Source: Candidatus Anoxychlamydiales bacterium
GTDB lineage: Bacteria > Chlamydiota > Chlamydiia > Chlamydiales > SM23-39
Assembly (NCBI GenBank): GCA_011065125.1
Contig: JAAKFI010000009.1
Location: 1-44,272, forward strand
Direction of reading: 5' to 3'
Length of the DNA stretch: 44,272 bases
In this document: positions 1-8,921 of the stretch, one piece after another
Layout: each line of letters starts with the position of its first letter
Numbering within the stretch: the first letter of the stretch is position 1
Program-made: the position numbers and the translations under genes
Notes under the pieces: model-generated
Told to the model about the DNA's origin: nothing
The model's input: only the letters and a program-made list of their open reading frames with translations
The model's database searches: none

Positions 1-1
1 A

Positions 2-1162
2 TATTTATTAGATAATTATAAAGAAGATTTATGTTCTTTTTTGCCTGTAAATAATGATGGCAAATTAAACGTAACTTTTGTTGTTTCAAAAGAAAAGAAA
101 AAAAATGTTGTATCACCTACTCTTCCAATTAAAGAAGAAACGGAATCTAAATTTAATAAAGCTTACACCTTTGACACATATATTGAAGGACCATCTAATC
201 AATTTGTAAAATCAGCAGCACTTGGTGTTGCAACAAAGCCTGGAAAATCATTTAATCCTTTGTTTATCCATGGAGGTGTAGGACTTGGGAAAACACATCT
301 TCTACATAGCATAGGAAATTACGTTATAAAAAATCATAAAAGGCTTAAAATTGAATGCATTACAACAGAGCAATTTATTAATGATTTAGTAACAGCGCTT
401 AGAAGTAAAAGCGTAGATAAAATGAAGAAACATTATAGAAATTTAGATGTTTTATTAATTGATGATATTCAATTTTTACAAAACAGATTAAATTTTGAAG
501 AAGAATTTTGTAATACTTTTGAAAGTTTAATAAATCAAAATAAACAAGTAATAATAGCCTCTGACAAACCACCCTCTCAATTAAAATTATCCGAGAGAAT
601 GATAGCTAGAATGGAATGGGGACTTGTTTCACATATAGAAATACCTGATTTAGAAACAAGAGTTGCCATAATTCAAAATAAAGCAGAAACAAAAAATGTA
701 TCTATTCCGGAAGAAGTCGCTTTTTTTATAGCAGAGAGAGTCTATTCAAATATTAGACAATTAGAAGGCGCAATAAATAGATTAGCTGCATATTCTAGAC
801 TTTTAAATACAAAAGTTACTAAAGATATTGCTGAAGATCTTTTAAAAGAAATGTTAGATTTCAAACCTTTAAAAACTATTTCTATTGAAAATATTTTAAA
901 AAGTGTAGCTTCAGTATTTGAAATAAAAATCTCTGATATTAAAGGCGATTCAAGACTAAAAAATATAGCCCACGCAAGACAGGTAGCAATGTTTTTAGCA
1001 AAAGAGCTAATAGAAGATTCTCTTCAAAAAATAGCTTCATCCTTTGGTGGTAAAACTCACTCTACTCTTTTGCATGCATGGAAAAAAATATCTAATGAAA
1101 TTCAAAAAAACTTAACTCTATCCAGACAAGTTGAAATCATTAAAAGAAACATCGAAAATTAA
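2..1162 (+). CDS. dnaA: Chromosomal replication initiator DnaA (5' end outside window)
   Basis: AAA+ ATPase that binds DnaA boxes at the origin and loads the replicative helicase. The frame is open to the left edge, so the gene is partial. The TTG at 41 is not the true start, because the codons before it ([10 protein letters not shown]) read as the end of domain I. About 386 residues are visible; chlamydial DnaA is about 450, so roughly 60-70 are missing. Walker A (GGVGLGKTH) lies near 270-300, Walker B (LLIDDIQFL) near 450-480, and the domain IV helix-turn-helix ([11 protein letters not shown]) near 1045-1080, with KT replacing the usual RD before HST. Chlamydiae carry two dnaA genes; the neighbours suggest the dnaA2 (CT275) type. 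No DnaA-box cluster is visible nearby. Its last 45 bases overlap the opposite-strand ComF-like gene. Confidence 0.97.
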   Translation, partial: YLLDNYKEDLCSFLPVNNDGKLNVTFVVSKEKKKNVVSPTLPIKEETESKFNKAYTFDTYIEGPSNQFVKSAALGVATKPGKSFNPLFIHGGVGLGKTHLLHSIGNYVIKNHKRLKIECITTEQFINDLVTALRSKSVDKMKKHYRNLDVLLIDDIQFLQNRLNFEEEFCNTFESLINQNKQVIIASDKPPSQLKLSERMIARMEWGLVSHIEIPDLETRVAIIQNKAETKNVSIPEEVAFFIAERVYSNIRQLEGAINRLAAYSRLLNTKVTKDIAEDLLKEMLDFKPLKTISIENILKSVASVFEIKISDIKGDSRLKNIAHARQVAMFLAKELIEDSLQKIASSFGGKTHSTLLHAWKKISNEIQKNLTLSRQVEIIKRNIEN

Positions 1163-1648
1163 ACTTAAAACTACTAAATTTTTATAATTATTTTTTATTT
1201 TTTCGTATTTATCTAAGTCCATTTTTTCACTAATCAATAATACTCTATCATTTTTTTCAGCTTCTTTTTGAAATTTTATATTTATCATTTTGCTAAGATC
1301 TTTTGCTATAAAATGCACATAGTCTTTTTTAAAAAATTTATAATCTTCAATAATTATCCTATCAAAATTTAAAAAGTTGATTTTGTTTAATTTAACAACA
1401 ATATAAGAAGAAATAATTTTAGAGAAATTTAAGTAATTAAAATTTTTTGCAAGCTTAAGAAAGGTATTTATAGCTCCTATATTTTCAAAAAGATAAATTA
1501 CTTTATCATTTTCAATATCACAAAAAGAAACTTGCTCTAAACAACTTATGCAAAAATGTTTTTCTTTTAAGCTTAGTTTTTTACTGCAGTGATCACAAAA
1601 TTTTGGAAAAATATAATCTAATACCTTATTTAAATTCATATATTTCAT
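1118..1648 (-). CDS. ComF-like protein with degenerate phosphoribosyltransferase domain
   Basis: 176 residues. The N-terminus has a four-cysteine zinc ribbon (C18-x2-C21 and C33-x2-C36, in FPKFCDHC and CISC), the hallmark arrangement of ComF/GntX proteins linked to DNA uptake or use of extracellular DNA. The rest has the size and strand-helix rhythm of the ComF phosphoribosyltransferase domain. However, the PRPP-binding loop expected as DD-x-x-TTG is not there; the matching strand reads [13 protein letters not shown]. It may therefore be a pseudo-enzyme or very diverged. Start choice is uncertain: ATG at 1648 or 1639, neither with a clear ribosome binding site. The 3' end runs 45 bases into the end of dnaA on the other strand. 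Family assignment is moderate; function is unproven. Confidence 0.6.
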   Translation of the reverse strand: MKYMNLNKVLDYIFPKFCDHCSKKLSLKEKHFCISCLEQVSFCDIENDKVIYLFENIGAINTFLKLAKNFNYLNFSKIISSYIVVKLNKINFLNFDRIIIEDYKFFKKDYVHFIAKDLSKMINIKFQKEAEKNDRVLLISEKMDLDKYEKIKNNYKNLVVLSLIFDVSFNDFNLSG

Positions 1649-1672
1649 TTAATTTTAAAATTAATTATCAAC

Positions 1673-1700
1673 TTTACAAATTATTATAAATTAATGTAAT
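1673..1700 (+). promoter_or_regulatory. Candidate sigma-66/70 promoter for the nucleotide translocase
   Basis: TTTACA at 1673-1678, 16-base spacer, TGTAAT at 1695-1700, followed by AAAGG at 1715-1719 and ATG at 1726. By-eye call in AT-rich DNA. Confidence 0.4.
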
Positions 1701-1725
1701 AAAAAATTATAAAGAAAGGTATTTT

Positions 1726-3132
1726 ATGGATAATAAAAAAGGCTTTTTAAAATTTTTTCAATGGATATGTAAATTTAATTTTGGAATTTTTGAAACACAA
1801 GAATTCAAAAAGTTTATAAGACTTGGACTTATATTTGTTTTAATAATTGGAATTTATTGGACTCTTCGTCCTTTAAAAGATTCTATATTTATTTTATTAG
1901 TTGGAAAATATCAACTTCCTTTTGCAAAAACTATTTCGGTAATTACTCTTTTATTTTTTGTTGTGTTTTACACAAGATTACTTGAAAAAACATCCAGAGA
2001 AAAAATGCTTCATATACTTCCAACTTTTTATGGTTTTACTATTTTAGCATTTAGCGTTTTAATGTTATTTATTGAACCTTCTATAAAAAACATTAGCAGT
2101 GCTTCAACTATATATGTGTTATTTACTAAAGGACTTGGCTATTTATGGTATTTATTTGTTGAAAGCTTTGGATCTTTAGTAGTTGCTCTTTTTTGGGCTT
2201 ACACAGCAGATACTACAGAGCCCAATTCTGCTAAAAAAGGGTTTCCTTTAATTTATGCATTCGGACAATTAGGTGGTATTATTTTTCCATATACAATAGG
2301 AGGTCTTCCCTATAGATTAGGACATCAAACTAATTTTTTATCTATGCTAATACTTGGACTTTTAACTTTAATGATTATTCCCCTATTTAGATATTTTTTA
2401 AAAACGACTCCAAAACATTTACTTATCTCTTTTCATGGGTCTAATAAAAAAACTAAAGAAAAAAAACAAGAGCCTGGTTTTTTAGAAGGATTAAAACTTA
2501 TTATAAAACATAAATATCTATTAGGTATTTTTTTTGTAAATTTTATATATGAAGTGGTTGTTACAATTTTTGATTTCAATTTCAAATTATCTGCTGGAGA
2601 GGTTTTTTCTGGAGTTGCTCTTAGTAACTATTTAAGTATTTATGGATCTAGTGTAAATGTTGTCTCTCTGTCTTGCTTACTTTTAGGGATTAGTAATATT
2701 ACTAGATTTTTAGGAGTGGGTGCTGCTCTTTTTCTAATGCCAATCATTGTAGGTAGCGCACTATTTGGATTTTTAACGCTTGATTCTTTAACATTCTTAT
2801 TCGCTTTAATGGTTGGATCAAAAGCAATCAATTACGCTCTAAATGGCCCTGCATTAAAACAATTATATGTTCCAACAACGCAAGATGTAAAATTTAAATC
2901 TCAAGCTTGGATAGAAACCTTTGGATCTAGATCTTCAAAGCAATTTGGCTCAGTATTTAATATGATGTTAGCTCCTCTCCAAAAAAGTTTTGGGAATATA
3001 ATTGGAAAATCTTATTACTTATATATTAGTGGAATACTTTGTTTTCCACTACTAGGTGTATGGCTAATACTTGCAATGTTTTTAGGCAAAACTTTTAAAA
3101 AAGCTATTAAAGATAATAAATATGTTTGTTAA
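1726..3132 (+). CDS. NTT/TLC-family nucleotide (ADP/ATP-type) translocase
   Basis: 468-residue inner-membrane carrier of the plastid/rickettsial/chlamydial NTT family, with about 11-12 hydrophobic segments. Family signs are WTLRPLKDSIF near residues 45-55, the segment around FWAYTADTTEP (about 158-168) and YAFGQLGGIIFPY (about 183-195). Characterised relatives exchange host ATP for ADP, import other nucleotides with protons, or exchange NAD for ADP. Sequence alone does not settle the substrate. It is shorter than typical ATP/ADP exchangers of about 500-530 residues, so a non-ATP substrate is quite possible. The ATG is preceded by AAAGG at good distance. It converges on two genes that look like NAD-precursor salvage, which raises NAD or a related compound as a candidate substrate (inference). 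Confidence 0.9.
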   Translation: MDNKKGFLKFFQWICKFNFGIFETQEFKKFIRLGLIFVLIIGIYWTLRPLKDSIFILLVGKYQLPFAKTISVITLLFFVVFYTRLLEKTSREKMLHILPTFYGFTILAFSVLMLFIEPSIKNISSASTIYVLFTKGLGYLWYLFVESFGSLVVALFWAYTADTTEPNSAKKGFPLIYAFGQLGGIIFPYTIGGLPYRLGHQTNFLSMLILGLLTLMIIPLFRYFLKTTPKHLLISFHGSNKKTKEKKQEPGFLEGLKLIIKHKYLLGIFFVNFIYEVVVTIFDFNFKLSAGEVFSGVALSNYLSIYGSSVNVVSLSCLLLGISNITRFLGVGAALFLMPIIVGSALFGFLTLDSLTFLFALMVGSKAINYALNGPALKQLYVPTTQDVKFKSQAWIETFGSRSSKQFGSVFNMMLAPLQKSFGNIIGKSYYLYISGILCFPLLGVWLILAMFLGKTFKKAIKDNKYVC

Positions 3133-3146
3133 ATTCTTTTAAAATA

Positions 3147-3173
3147 AAAGAGCCTAATTTTTTTAAGCTCTTT
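3147..3173. terminator. Bidirectional hairpin between NTT and PnuC-like gene
   Basis: Inverted repeat AAAGAGC (3147-3153) / GCTCTTT (3167-3173), with a further TAA/TTA inside. It lies between two converging genes. Read on the minus strand it runs into a U-rich stretch; on the plus strand the T tract is short. Confidence 0.6.
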
Positions 3174-3184
3174 AATAATTAATA

Positions 3185-3424
3185 CTAAGCTTCTGATGTT
3201 TTTTTTACTTTACCCCAACTAATAAATCCAAAAAGAGCAAGTCCAAAATAAACTGCAAATAGAAAAACTTGAGGATATGCTTTTATATATACGTTAAATG
3301 CACAAAATACAGCATTTGTTATCATCCACAAAACAAATCCCAATCTTTTTTGTTTTGCATTTAAATATGTTCCAAATATTGCAACAGCTGTATTAAGCCA
3401 TATGAATTTCTCTACCTGCGTCAT
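3185..3424 (-). CDS. Small PnuC-like / SemiSWEET-like membrane protein
   Basis: 79 residues with three hydrophobic helices. The spacing of aromatic and glycine residues (FVLWMITNAVFCAF, then FGFISW near the C-terminus) resembles one three-helix half of PnuC nicotinamide riboside carriers, which share the SWEET fold. Full PnuC has about 240 residues, so this would have to work as an oligomer, as SemiSWEETs do. I choose ATG 3424 rather than the in-frame ATG 3436, because GGGAG sits 5 bases before 3424 and nothing resembling a binding site precedes 3436. It overlaps the end of the upstream kinase gene by 32 bases, so the two are translationally coupled. A nicotinamide riboside role is inference from fold resemblance and the partner kinase. 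Confidence 0.6.
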   Translation of the reverse strand: MTQVEKFIWLNTAVAIFGTYLNAKQKRLGFVLWMITNAVFCAFNVYIKAYPQVFLFAVYFGLALFGFISWGKVKKTSEA

Positions 3425-3989
3425 GTAAACTCCCATTTATATTGTTTAATAAAAGTTGGCATTTTTCTTCATCAAAGATCTGCTTTGAATTTGCTTTGAT
3501 GATTTTCTTGCCATGAATTGTTTCTATCTCTTCAACTAAAAGCCTGAAATCATCTCTTATTGCTTTTTGATAATCTATATTAGATGCTCTTACTCCATCT
3601 TCTGTTAATTTAAAGCCTTCAGATGGTTCCAAATAAATTAAAACATCATATTTTTTAATCCACTCCATACAAAAAACTTCTAAAGATTGAGTTAGGTGAT
3701 TGTCTCTTTCAAGATGATTTAAATATATAAAAGCATCAGATGGCGTTCTGTCTGATATTGCTATCTCAAAACCCTCAGCTTCAGCTTTTAATTCTTTTTG
3801 TAGTTGTGATGTAACAACAAAAAGTGTTGTTTGATAAACAACATCTGTATTTATTGGAAATGGACTTTGTCTTGCTGTTTCATGGATCACTGTTACGTTT
3901 TTATCATTCATTTTAAAAAAAGATGCCAATTTATAAACTAATGTAGTTTTTGCAGCACCATGAGTTCCAAATATTGCAATTCTTTTCAT
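3393..3989 (-). CDS. NadR-like P-loop nucleoside kinase
   Basis: 198 residues. An N-terminal Walker A motif (GTHGAAKTT, residues 8-16) follows the first strand MKRIAIF. HETARQ near residue 37 and SDRTPSDAF near 80 match the E-x-x-R and D-R-T positions of the kinase domain of NadR, which phosphorylates nicotinamide riboside to NMN using ATP. The nucleotidyltransferase half of NadR is absent. It could be another small-molecule kinase of the AAA_28 group. A strong binding site (AGGAG) lies 5 bases before the ATG, and a structured leader precedes it. The stop lies inside the next gene, a PnuC-like membrane protein; a carrier plus a trapping kinase is the usual NAD-salvage pairing. Confidence 0.7.
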   Translation of the reverse strand: MKRIAIFGTHGAAKTTLVYKLASFFKMNDKNVTVIHETARQSPFPINTDVVYQTTLFVVTSQLQKELKAEAEGFEIAISDRTPSDAFIYLNHLERDNHLTQSLEVFCMEWIKKYDVLIYLEPSEGFKLTEDGVRASNIDYQKAIRDDFRLLVEEIETIHGKKIIKANSKQIFDEEKCQLLLNNINGSLHDAGREIHMA

Positions 3990-3994
3990 TTTAT

Positions 3995-4029
3995 CTCCTA
4001 ACTTTTAGCTCTATAGAAAAGTTATAGAG
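3995..4029 (-). promoter_or_regulatory. Structured leader of NadR-like kinase, candidate RNA switch
   Basis: Read on the minus strand, CTCTATA (4029-4023) pairs with TATAGAG (4015-4009) around the 7-base loop ACTTTTC. The same loop is complementary to AAAAGT(T) at 4006-4000, which touches the AGGAG ribosome binding site (3999-3995). This allows either two exclusive hairpins or a tight pseudoknot. It matches no riboswitch consensus I know. Caveat: TATAAC inside the first arm could be a promoter -10, in which case the first hairpin would not be transcribed. Confidence 0.35.
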
Positions 4030-4064
4030 ATTTATGAATAATTTTTCCATAAATTTAAAAATAA

Positions 4065-7000
4065 TTAATTAAATAGTCCTCTTTTCTTTTTTAAATTGCA
4101 CTTTGGAGTTACTAGATCACCTCTAATAGATATTATAAATGATTCTGTAAACTTAAATAAAACAAATTGTTTCATAGCAATATTGATATAAATATTTCCA
4201 TTAAAATCTATATATGGTTTTTGACCTTTATCAGATAAGAAAAATTTAGATCTTTCGTTTTCTGAAAAAGAATCTTTCATTTCTGTCAGATAAAACTTTG
4301 AGTCATTCACATAAAAATCAATCAAACCTTTTACTGGAGTTAAAAGTTGAAGATCCAGTCCTACTATTCTAGATAAAACATCTGTTGGAAAATCAAACAC
4401 ATAGTGACCTCTTTTAAAGGAGTTTATAAAACTTAAATAACCTTTTGCTGTAATTGAATTTTTATCACTTGTATTTCCTTTGAAATCAAAAAAAGTCATT
4501 TCTCTTATTAAAAAAGGTGATATTTTTGCTTGCACTTGATCCTTTTTTTTAAGTAGTGATGGACGTAAATCTCTAACTTGAATCTTAGGTATATTAAATT
4601 CCCAGTTACTACTATTGTTTATAAAGTTCATGCTATTCACTGTTAATATCCCACTAGAATCTGAAATTTTGAAATTTGAAATATTTATAGAATCATCTGA
4701 TGCTAAAACAGAACAAAATAGAGTTTTAAACTCAAAATTTAAAAGATCAAAATTTTTCCCAGCAAAAATACCTTTAAAATTAAATTTAGGTTTTTTATCT
4801 AAATCTAAATTTAATTTACCACTAAGTTCATATCCATTTTTAATTTTAAATTTATCAACAAATTCCGCTGCATTATTTGGTAGCAAATAAAATAACTTTG
4901 AAAAATCAAGTTTCATACTTCCAAATAAATTAGTTTGTAAAATTTGATTATTTTGTTCTTGAAAAGAAGCATCTATTCCACAAAAGGATCCTTTAATTTC
5001 TTTAATTTTAAAATTATTATCTTCATTCATACTCCAAAGAACTTTTAGTGGGGTATTTGAAGTTTTATCAATAAAAGTAGTAGCTCCCTTTAAAATATCA
5101 TTAAACTTTAATTGACTATCAATTGTATAAAAATTTTTATTGTGTAAATAATCAAATTTTAAAAAGACCTTATCTAGAAAATTTGAAAAAGAAAGATCTT
5201 TTAATTGAAATTTATTTTTATCTATAAAAAATTCTAAATTTTTAGAATTTAATTTATATGTAGAAAAATTATCACTGCATTCAAAATCAAAGGATATTTC
5301 TAAATCTTCATCTAAATTAATTTTGTCTAATATTTTAAAAAATTTATTTTTATTAGCGAAAAAGTGAGTTAAATCTTTGGGAATTCTTAAATCTCCATTT
5401 TGGATATTTAAAGATTTATTAATGAAATCAAATTGAACGTTTGAAACTTGCAAAGAGAGACTAGATAAATCAATATCTTTATTATAGAAACTAAGATCTA
5501 TTCCTTGTATTTTTAATGGTTGATTATTGCTAAAAGATGCATTTAGCCCCCCCCTATTATATAGCCTAACTTTATCAACCGTTAAATTAGTAGTAGTTAA
5601 GTCTAAATCAATTTTGTAATTAAATTCATTTTTAAAATCTAATAAAGCTTCTGCATTTCCTTTTATACTTCCTTCAATCGATTTACTAAATAAATTTGTG
5701 TTTTTGGATAGATAAGAATGCATTTTTTTTAAATCAGCTTTAATATTTTTTATTTTTGTTTTTATTTTATAATCATGTGGTGAATATAGACCTTCTAATT
5801 CAAATTTAAGACCATCTTTTTTCAAAATAAAATCTGAAATATTAATATTTTTATCACTGAAAATTAGATTAAATTTTGATTCAACATCATAAAAATTGCA
5901 TTTTTCAACATGAAAAACATTATTTTTTGTATAGGCTAAAAAATTAAAATTGTTAATCTTTGAATTCATAACATCCAAATTATCAGAGCTTACTTCAATC
6001 GATAAATTTTTATTTTTCGAAATCGTATAAGAAATGTTCCCTTTTGAATTTAAAAATTTATCTAAATTCAAATCAATATCATCCAAACCTAAATCTATCA
6101 AAAAGCTTAGCTTTGAAAAAAAATTCTTAGCGCTTGATTTATTACTTAAAGAAAAAGTATCTATTTTAAAATTTTTAAGAAAAACTAAGTCATTAACATT
6201 AAATTTTTCAAAGTAGAAATGAGATAATTTTTCATCTATAGAACATTTATATTTATTTTGTAAAAAATGAATAGTTGAAACGACTCTTAAAATATCAAAA
6301 ATTTTATTTTGAACTCTAACATCTAAAGATAATTCATCTTTATTTTTAACAATGTAAGGAGCTTTAATAAAGTATTTCTTATTATTTAAATTTAAATTAG
6401 CATTTAAATTTGCTACTTCAATTTTATCAAATTCTGAAAAATATGAAATTGAAAAATTCAAATTGTTAATATTTGATTTTCCATTTATTTTATATTCTCC
6501 ATTTTTAACATTACTTGAAATATCCCATTTAAAATCAATTTGATTATCAAAAAAAGAAGAGGAAATATTACAATTTCCGTCTACGTTACCATATAAGTTA
6601 AAATCATCTTTTATTTCGAAATAACTAGCAAACCTTTTAAAATCTTCAATCTTAGAAAAATAAGAAGCTGAGATATCTAATTTATATATATCATCGATGG
6701 ACATATCAAATATCACATCACCATTCATATTAACTAAATTAGAAGTTGCATCAAATATTTTCGCAAAAATTTTATTTTGAGAAATATTCATTTTAGCTTT
6801 TTTTATGTCAAACAACAGATCATATTTAGGCAGGTATATATTTCCTTTAAAATTTGGAAAAGCCGCAGTTATTTTTCCATCTTTATAAGATCCTTTAATA
6901 CAGCTATTTTCTTCAAAAACAAAAGATTTTAAATTCCCAATTTTATCAATATTTACATTGATATATGGACTTTTATATTTAAAATCTTTGCCTTTTATTT

Positions 7001-8900
7001 GAAAAGAGATGTTATCTTTTTCAAAAAAAGCTGCAATATTACAAATTCCACAAATATTTTCTTTAAGATCTATCACTTTAGATAATTTATCTAAATTAAT
7101 TTTTTCAGCTCTAATCCAACCGTTAATAATTAATTTTGCAAAATCATTTTTATTTAATAAAAACTCATTCAATTCAAAACCAAAAACAGCATCTTGCTCA
7201 TCTGATATTTGAATGTTACCACTATAAGAATAACTATTTTTTTTTCTTTTACATGATATAATAGATGAAAAACGATCTTCTAATTTATTTAATTTACCTT
7301 CTAACTTAGAAATTAAATTAAACTCTTTAATATGCCCTTTTAAATCTAAATTTATAAATATACCATCTAGATAAGCATTCATTAATGATGATTGAAAAAA
7401 ACCATCTAAAGTTTGCAGTTTAATATTTATGTTTTTTAGATTGCTATCTAAAAACTTCAGAGTTGAATTATTAATTTTTATATCTGTAAAAAAATTATCC
7501 AGAGGATCTTTTAAGCTAAAATCAAATTGAGCTTTACCATAAATAGAGTTTATATTGGCATGTAAATTTCCATACTTAAACTCAATATTTTCACCGTTTA
7601 AATTAGTTAAAAAAACTTTATTGATACCTAAATCATCCACTCTAGCATCAATTGAAGAACTAATCACTCCATTTACTAAGCTAAATTTTTTAGAATTAGC
7701 ATTTAACCCTTCATATATATTTTTTATAATTTCAATGTTTTGAGTTTTGATATGATCGATATCTGTATGAAGAATAAAAACATCTTTTGCAATTTGTTTA
7801 GACTTAAAAATAATTTTTGAATTATTTTTAAAATTCAAATTTATATCCAACCAATTAGAAAAATTTGAGGTTATAAAACCTTTTGAATCCATTTCAAAAT
7901 TATCTTTTATATTTTTTTCATCATTTTCTAAAATTCCATTTATTTTGAATTTTGATCCAATATTTGGATTGAAAGAAAAATTAAAATCAGTATTTGATAA
8001 TTTTGATAAATCATTACTTATTAAATTTAAATTTTCTCCATTAAATCTAATCTTAGTCATTTCTAAAATTTTATTATTTAAGAATTTAGAAAGAATAGTA
8101 CTTTGATTTAAATCATTATCTGGATAATTTAATTCTAAATGAAGAAAATCTATAACCCCTTTTAAGTTTGTGTCTTTTTTAATAAATTCAATATTTTTAA
8201 AATCTACATTAGTAAAAAAAGATAAAATCTTTTTATTTGTAACTTCTAAAGAAACAATACCTTTTAAAGTTCCTAATAAATCATATTTATAGTCATAAAA
8301 ATTTAAAATATCTTGTAAATGAACAATATCTAAATCATTAAAATCCATGGTATATAAATCTTTGTAATCTTCATTTATGTGATTTACTATAAATGAATTA
8401 TTTTTATCAAAATTAAATTCAATACTAGAAGAGTGTTCATTTTTTTGAAAAAAATTAAAATAGATGGTTTTTACATTTTTTTGATCTATAAAATTCAAAG
8501 ATCCATTTTCAACATTTAATTTATAAGAAAATAATTTGTTATTAAAAGAGGAAGTATTGAGTGTTTTTTTTTCATTTGATTTATAAATAAAAATATTTGG
8601 ATTGCTTACAAAAATATCTTTTTTAAATGAAAAATTTTTAAAATTTAATTTAAAATCTATTTCTACTAAAATTGAATCAAAAGTTTTTCTATTTTTCGAG
8701 TGAAGCGATACGTTTTCTAAAACAATTTTATGATTTTTTATTTTTAAAGAATCATATTTTAAATCCGACTTTAAAGTAGTTTTTGCCTTAAATTTTAAAA
8801 ATGAAGAAACACAAAAACAAAGTGTAGGTTTAGCAAAAATTATAATAATTAAAAAAATGCCAATTAAAATAGACGTTAAAATTAATTTATTTTTTTTCAT
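4065..8900 (-). CDS. Very large AsmA-like envelope protein (TamB/YhdP-type)
   Basis: 1611 residues: a lysine-rich start, one signal-anchor helix (about residues 6-25, ILTSILIGIFLIIIIFA), then about 1580 residues of repetitive beta-strand sequence rich in Asn, Lys, Asp, Phe and Ile (phrases such as GSLNFID, FKNIEFIKK, LNGENIEFKYG). No enzyme motif is visible. This is the layout of AsmA-like proteins such as TamB and YhdP, which sit on the periplasmic face and are thought to form long grooves carrying lipids to the outer membrane. The C-terminus (about residues 1540-1611) holds a compact segment with FNGNIYINIAMKQFVLFKFTE and GDLVTP, resembling AsmA C-terminal domains. It follows gcvH by 21 bases. 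An eight-base G run (coding strand) occurs at 5554-5547, codon about 1116; the frame is intact here. Confidence 0.75.
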   Translation of the reverse strand: MKKNKLILTSILIGIFLIIIIFAKPTLCFCVSSFLKFKAKTTLKSDLKYDSLKIKNHKIVLENVSLHSKNRKTFDSILVEIDFKLNFKNFSFKKDIFVSNPNIFIYKSNEKKTLNTSSFNNKLFSYKLNVENGSLNFIDQKNVKTIYFNFFQKNEHSSSIEFNFDKNNSFIVNHINEDYKDLYTMDFNDLDIVHLQDILNFYDYKYDLLGTLKGIVSLEVTNKKILSFFTNVDFKNIEFIKKDTNLKGVIDFLHLELNYPDNDLNQSTILSKFLNNKILEMTKIRFNGENLNLISNDLSKLSNTDFNFSFNPNIGSKFKINGILENDEKNIKDNFEMDSKGFITSNFSNWLDINLNFKNNSKIIFKSKQIAKDVFILHTDIDHIKTQNIEIIKNIYEGLNANSKKFSLVNGVISSSIDARVDDLGINKVFLTNLNGENIEFKYGNLHANINSIYGKAQFDFSLKDPLDNFFTDIKINNSTLKFLDSNLKNINIKLQTLDGFFQSSLMNAYLDGIFINLDLKGHIKEFNLISKLEGKLNKLEDRFSSIISCKRKKNSYSYSGNIQISDEQDAVFGFELNEFLLNKNDFAKLIINGWIRAEKINLDKLSKVIDLKENICGICNIAAFFEKDNISFQIKGKDFKYKSPYINVNIDKIGNLKSFVFEENSCIKGSYKDGKITAAFPNFKGNIYLPKYDLLFDIKKAKMNISQNKIFAKIFDATSNLVNMNGDVIFDMSIDDIYKLDISASYFSKIEDFKRFASYFEIKDDFNLYGNVDGNCNISSSFFDNQIDFKWDISSNVKNGEYKINGKSNINNLNFSISYFSEFDKIEVANLNANLNLNNKKYFIKAPYIVKNKDELSLDVRVQNKIFDILRVVSTIHFLQNKYKCSIDEKLSHFYFEKFNVNDLVFLKNFKIDTFSLSNKSSAKNFFSKLSFLIDLGLDDIDLNLDKFLNSKGNISYTISKNKNLSIEVSSDNLDVMNSKINNFNFLAYTKNNVFHVEKCNFYDVESKFNLIFSDKNINISDFILKKDGLKFELEGLYSPHDYKIKTKIKNIKADLKKMHSYLSKNTNLFSKSIEGSIKGNAEALLDFKNEFNYKIDLDLTTTNLTVDKVRLYNRGGLNASFSNNQPLKIQGIDLSFYNKDIDLSSLSLQVSNVQFDFINKSLNIQNGDLRIPKDLTHFFANKNKFFKILDKINLDEDLEISFDFECSDNFSTYKLNSKNLEFFIDKNKFQLKDLSFSNFLDKVFLKFDYLHNKNFYTIDSQLKFNDILKGATTFIDKTSNTPLKVLWSMNEDNNFKIKEIKGSFCGIDASFQEQNNQILQTNLFGSMKLDFSKLFYLLPNNAAEFVDKFKIKNGYELSGKLNLDLDKKPKFNFKGIFAGKNFDLLNFEFKTLFCSVLASDDSINISNFKISDSSGILTVNSMNFINNSSNWEFNIPKIQVRDLRPSLLKKKDQVQAKISPFLIREMTFFDFKGNTSDKNSITAKGYLSFINSFKRGHYVFDFPTDVLSRIVGLDLQLLTPVKGLIDFYVNDSKFYLTEMKDSFSENERSKFFLSDKGQKPYIDFNGNIYINIAMKQFVLFKFTESFIISIRGDLVTPKCNLKKKRGLFN

Positions 8901-8921
8901 ATTTCCCAGTTATGGTATCCT

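Noticed and set aside
41..43. TTG at 41 as the start of dnaA
   Set aside because: The same frame is open to the window edge and the upstream codons continue the DnaA domain I sequence; the gene is simply cut.
1..1162. Replication origin next to dnaA
   Set aside because: No cluster of DnaA-box-like 9-mers or AT-rich unwinding element distinct from background; chlamydial dnaA2 is not at the origin as far as I know.
3425..3436. ATG at 3436 as the start of the PnuC-like gene
   Set aside because: No ribosome binding site, while ATG 3424 has GGGAG five bases upstream.
3995..4029. preQ1-I riboswitch
   Set aside because: Size and pseudoknot-like layout are similar, but the conserved loop bases of that class are absent, so only a generic structured leader is claimed.
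4615..7743. Several plus-strand open frames of 60-91 codons inside the AsmA-like gene
   Set aside because: Antisense shadows of a long coding frame with biased composition; no binding sites or recognisable products.
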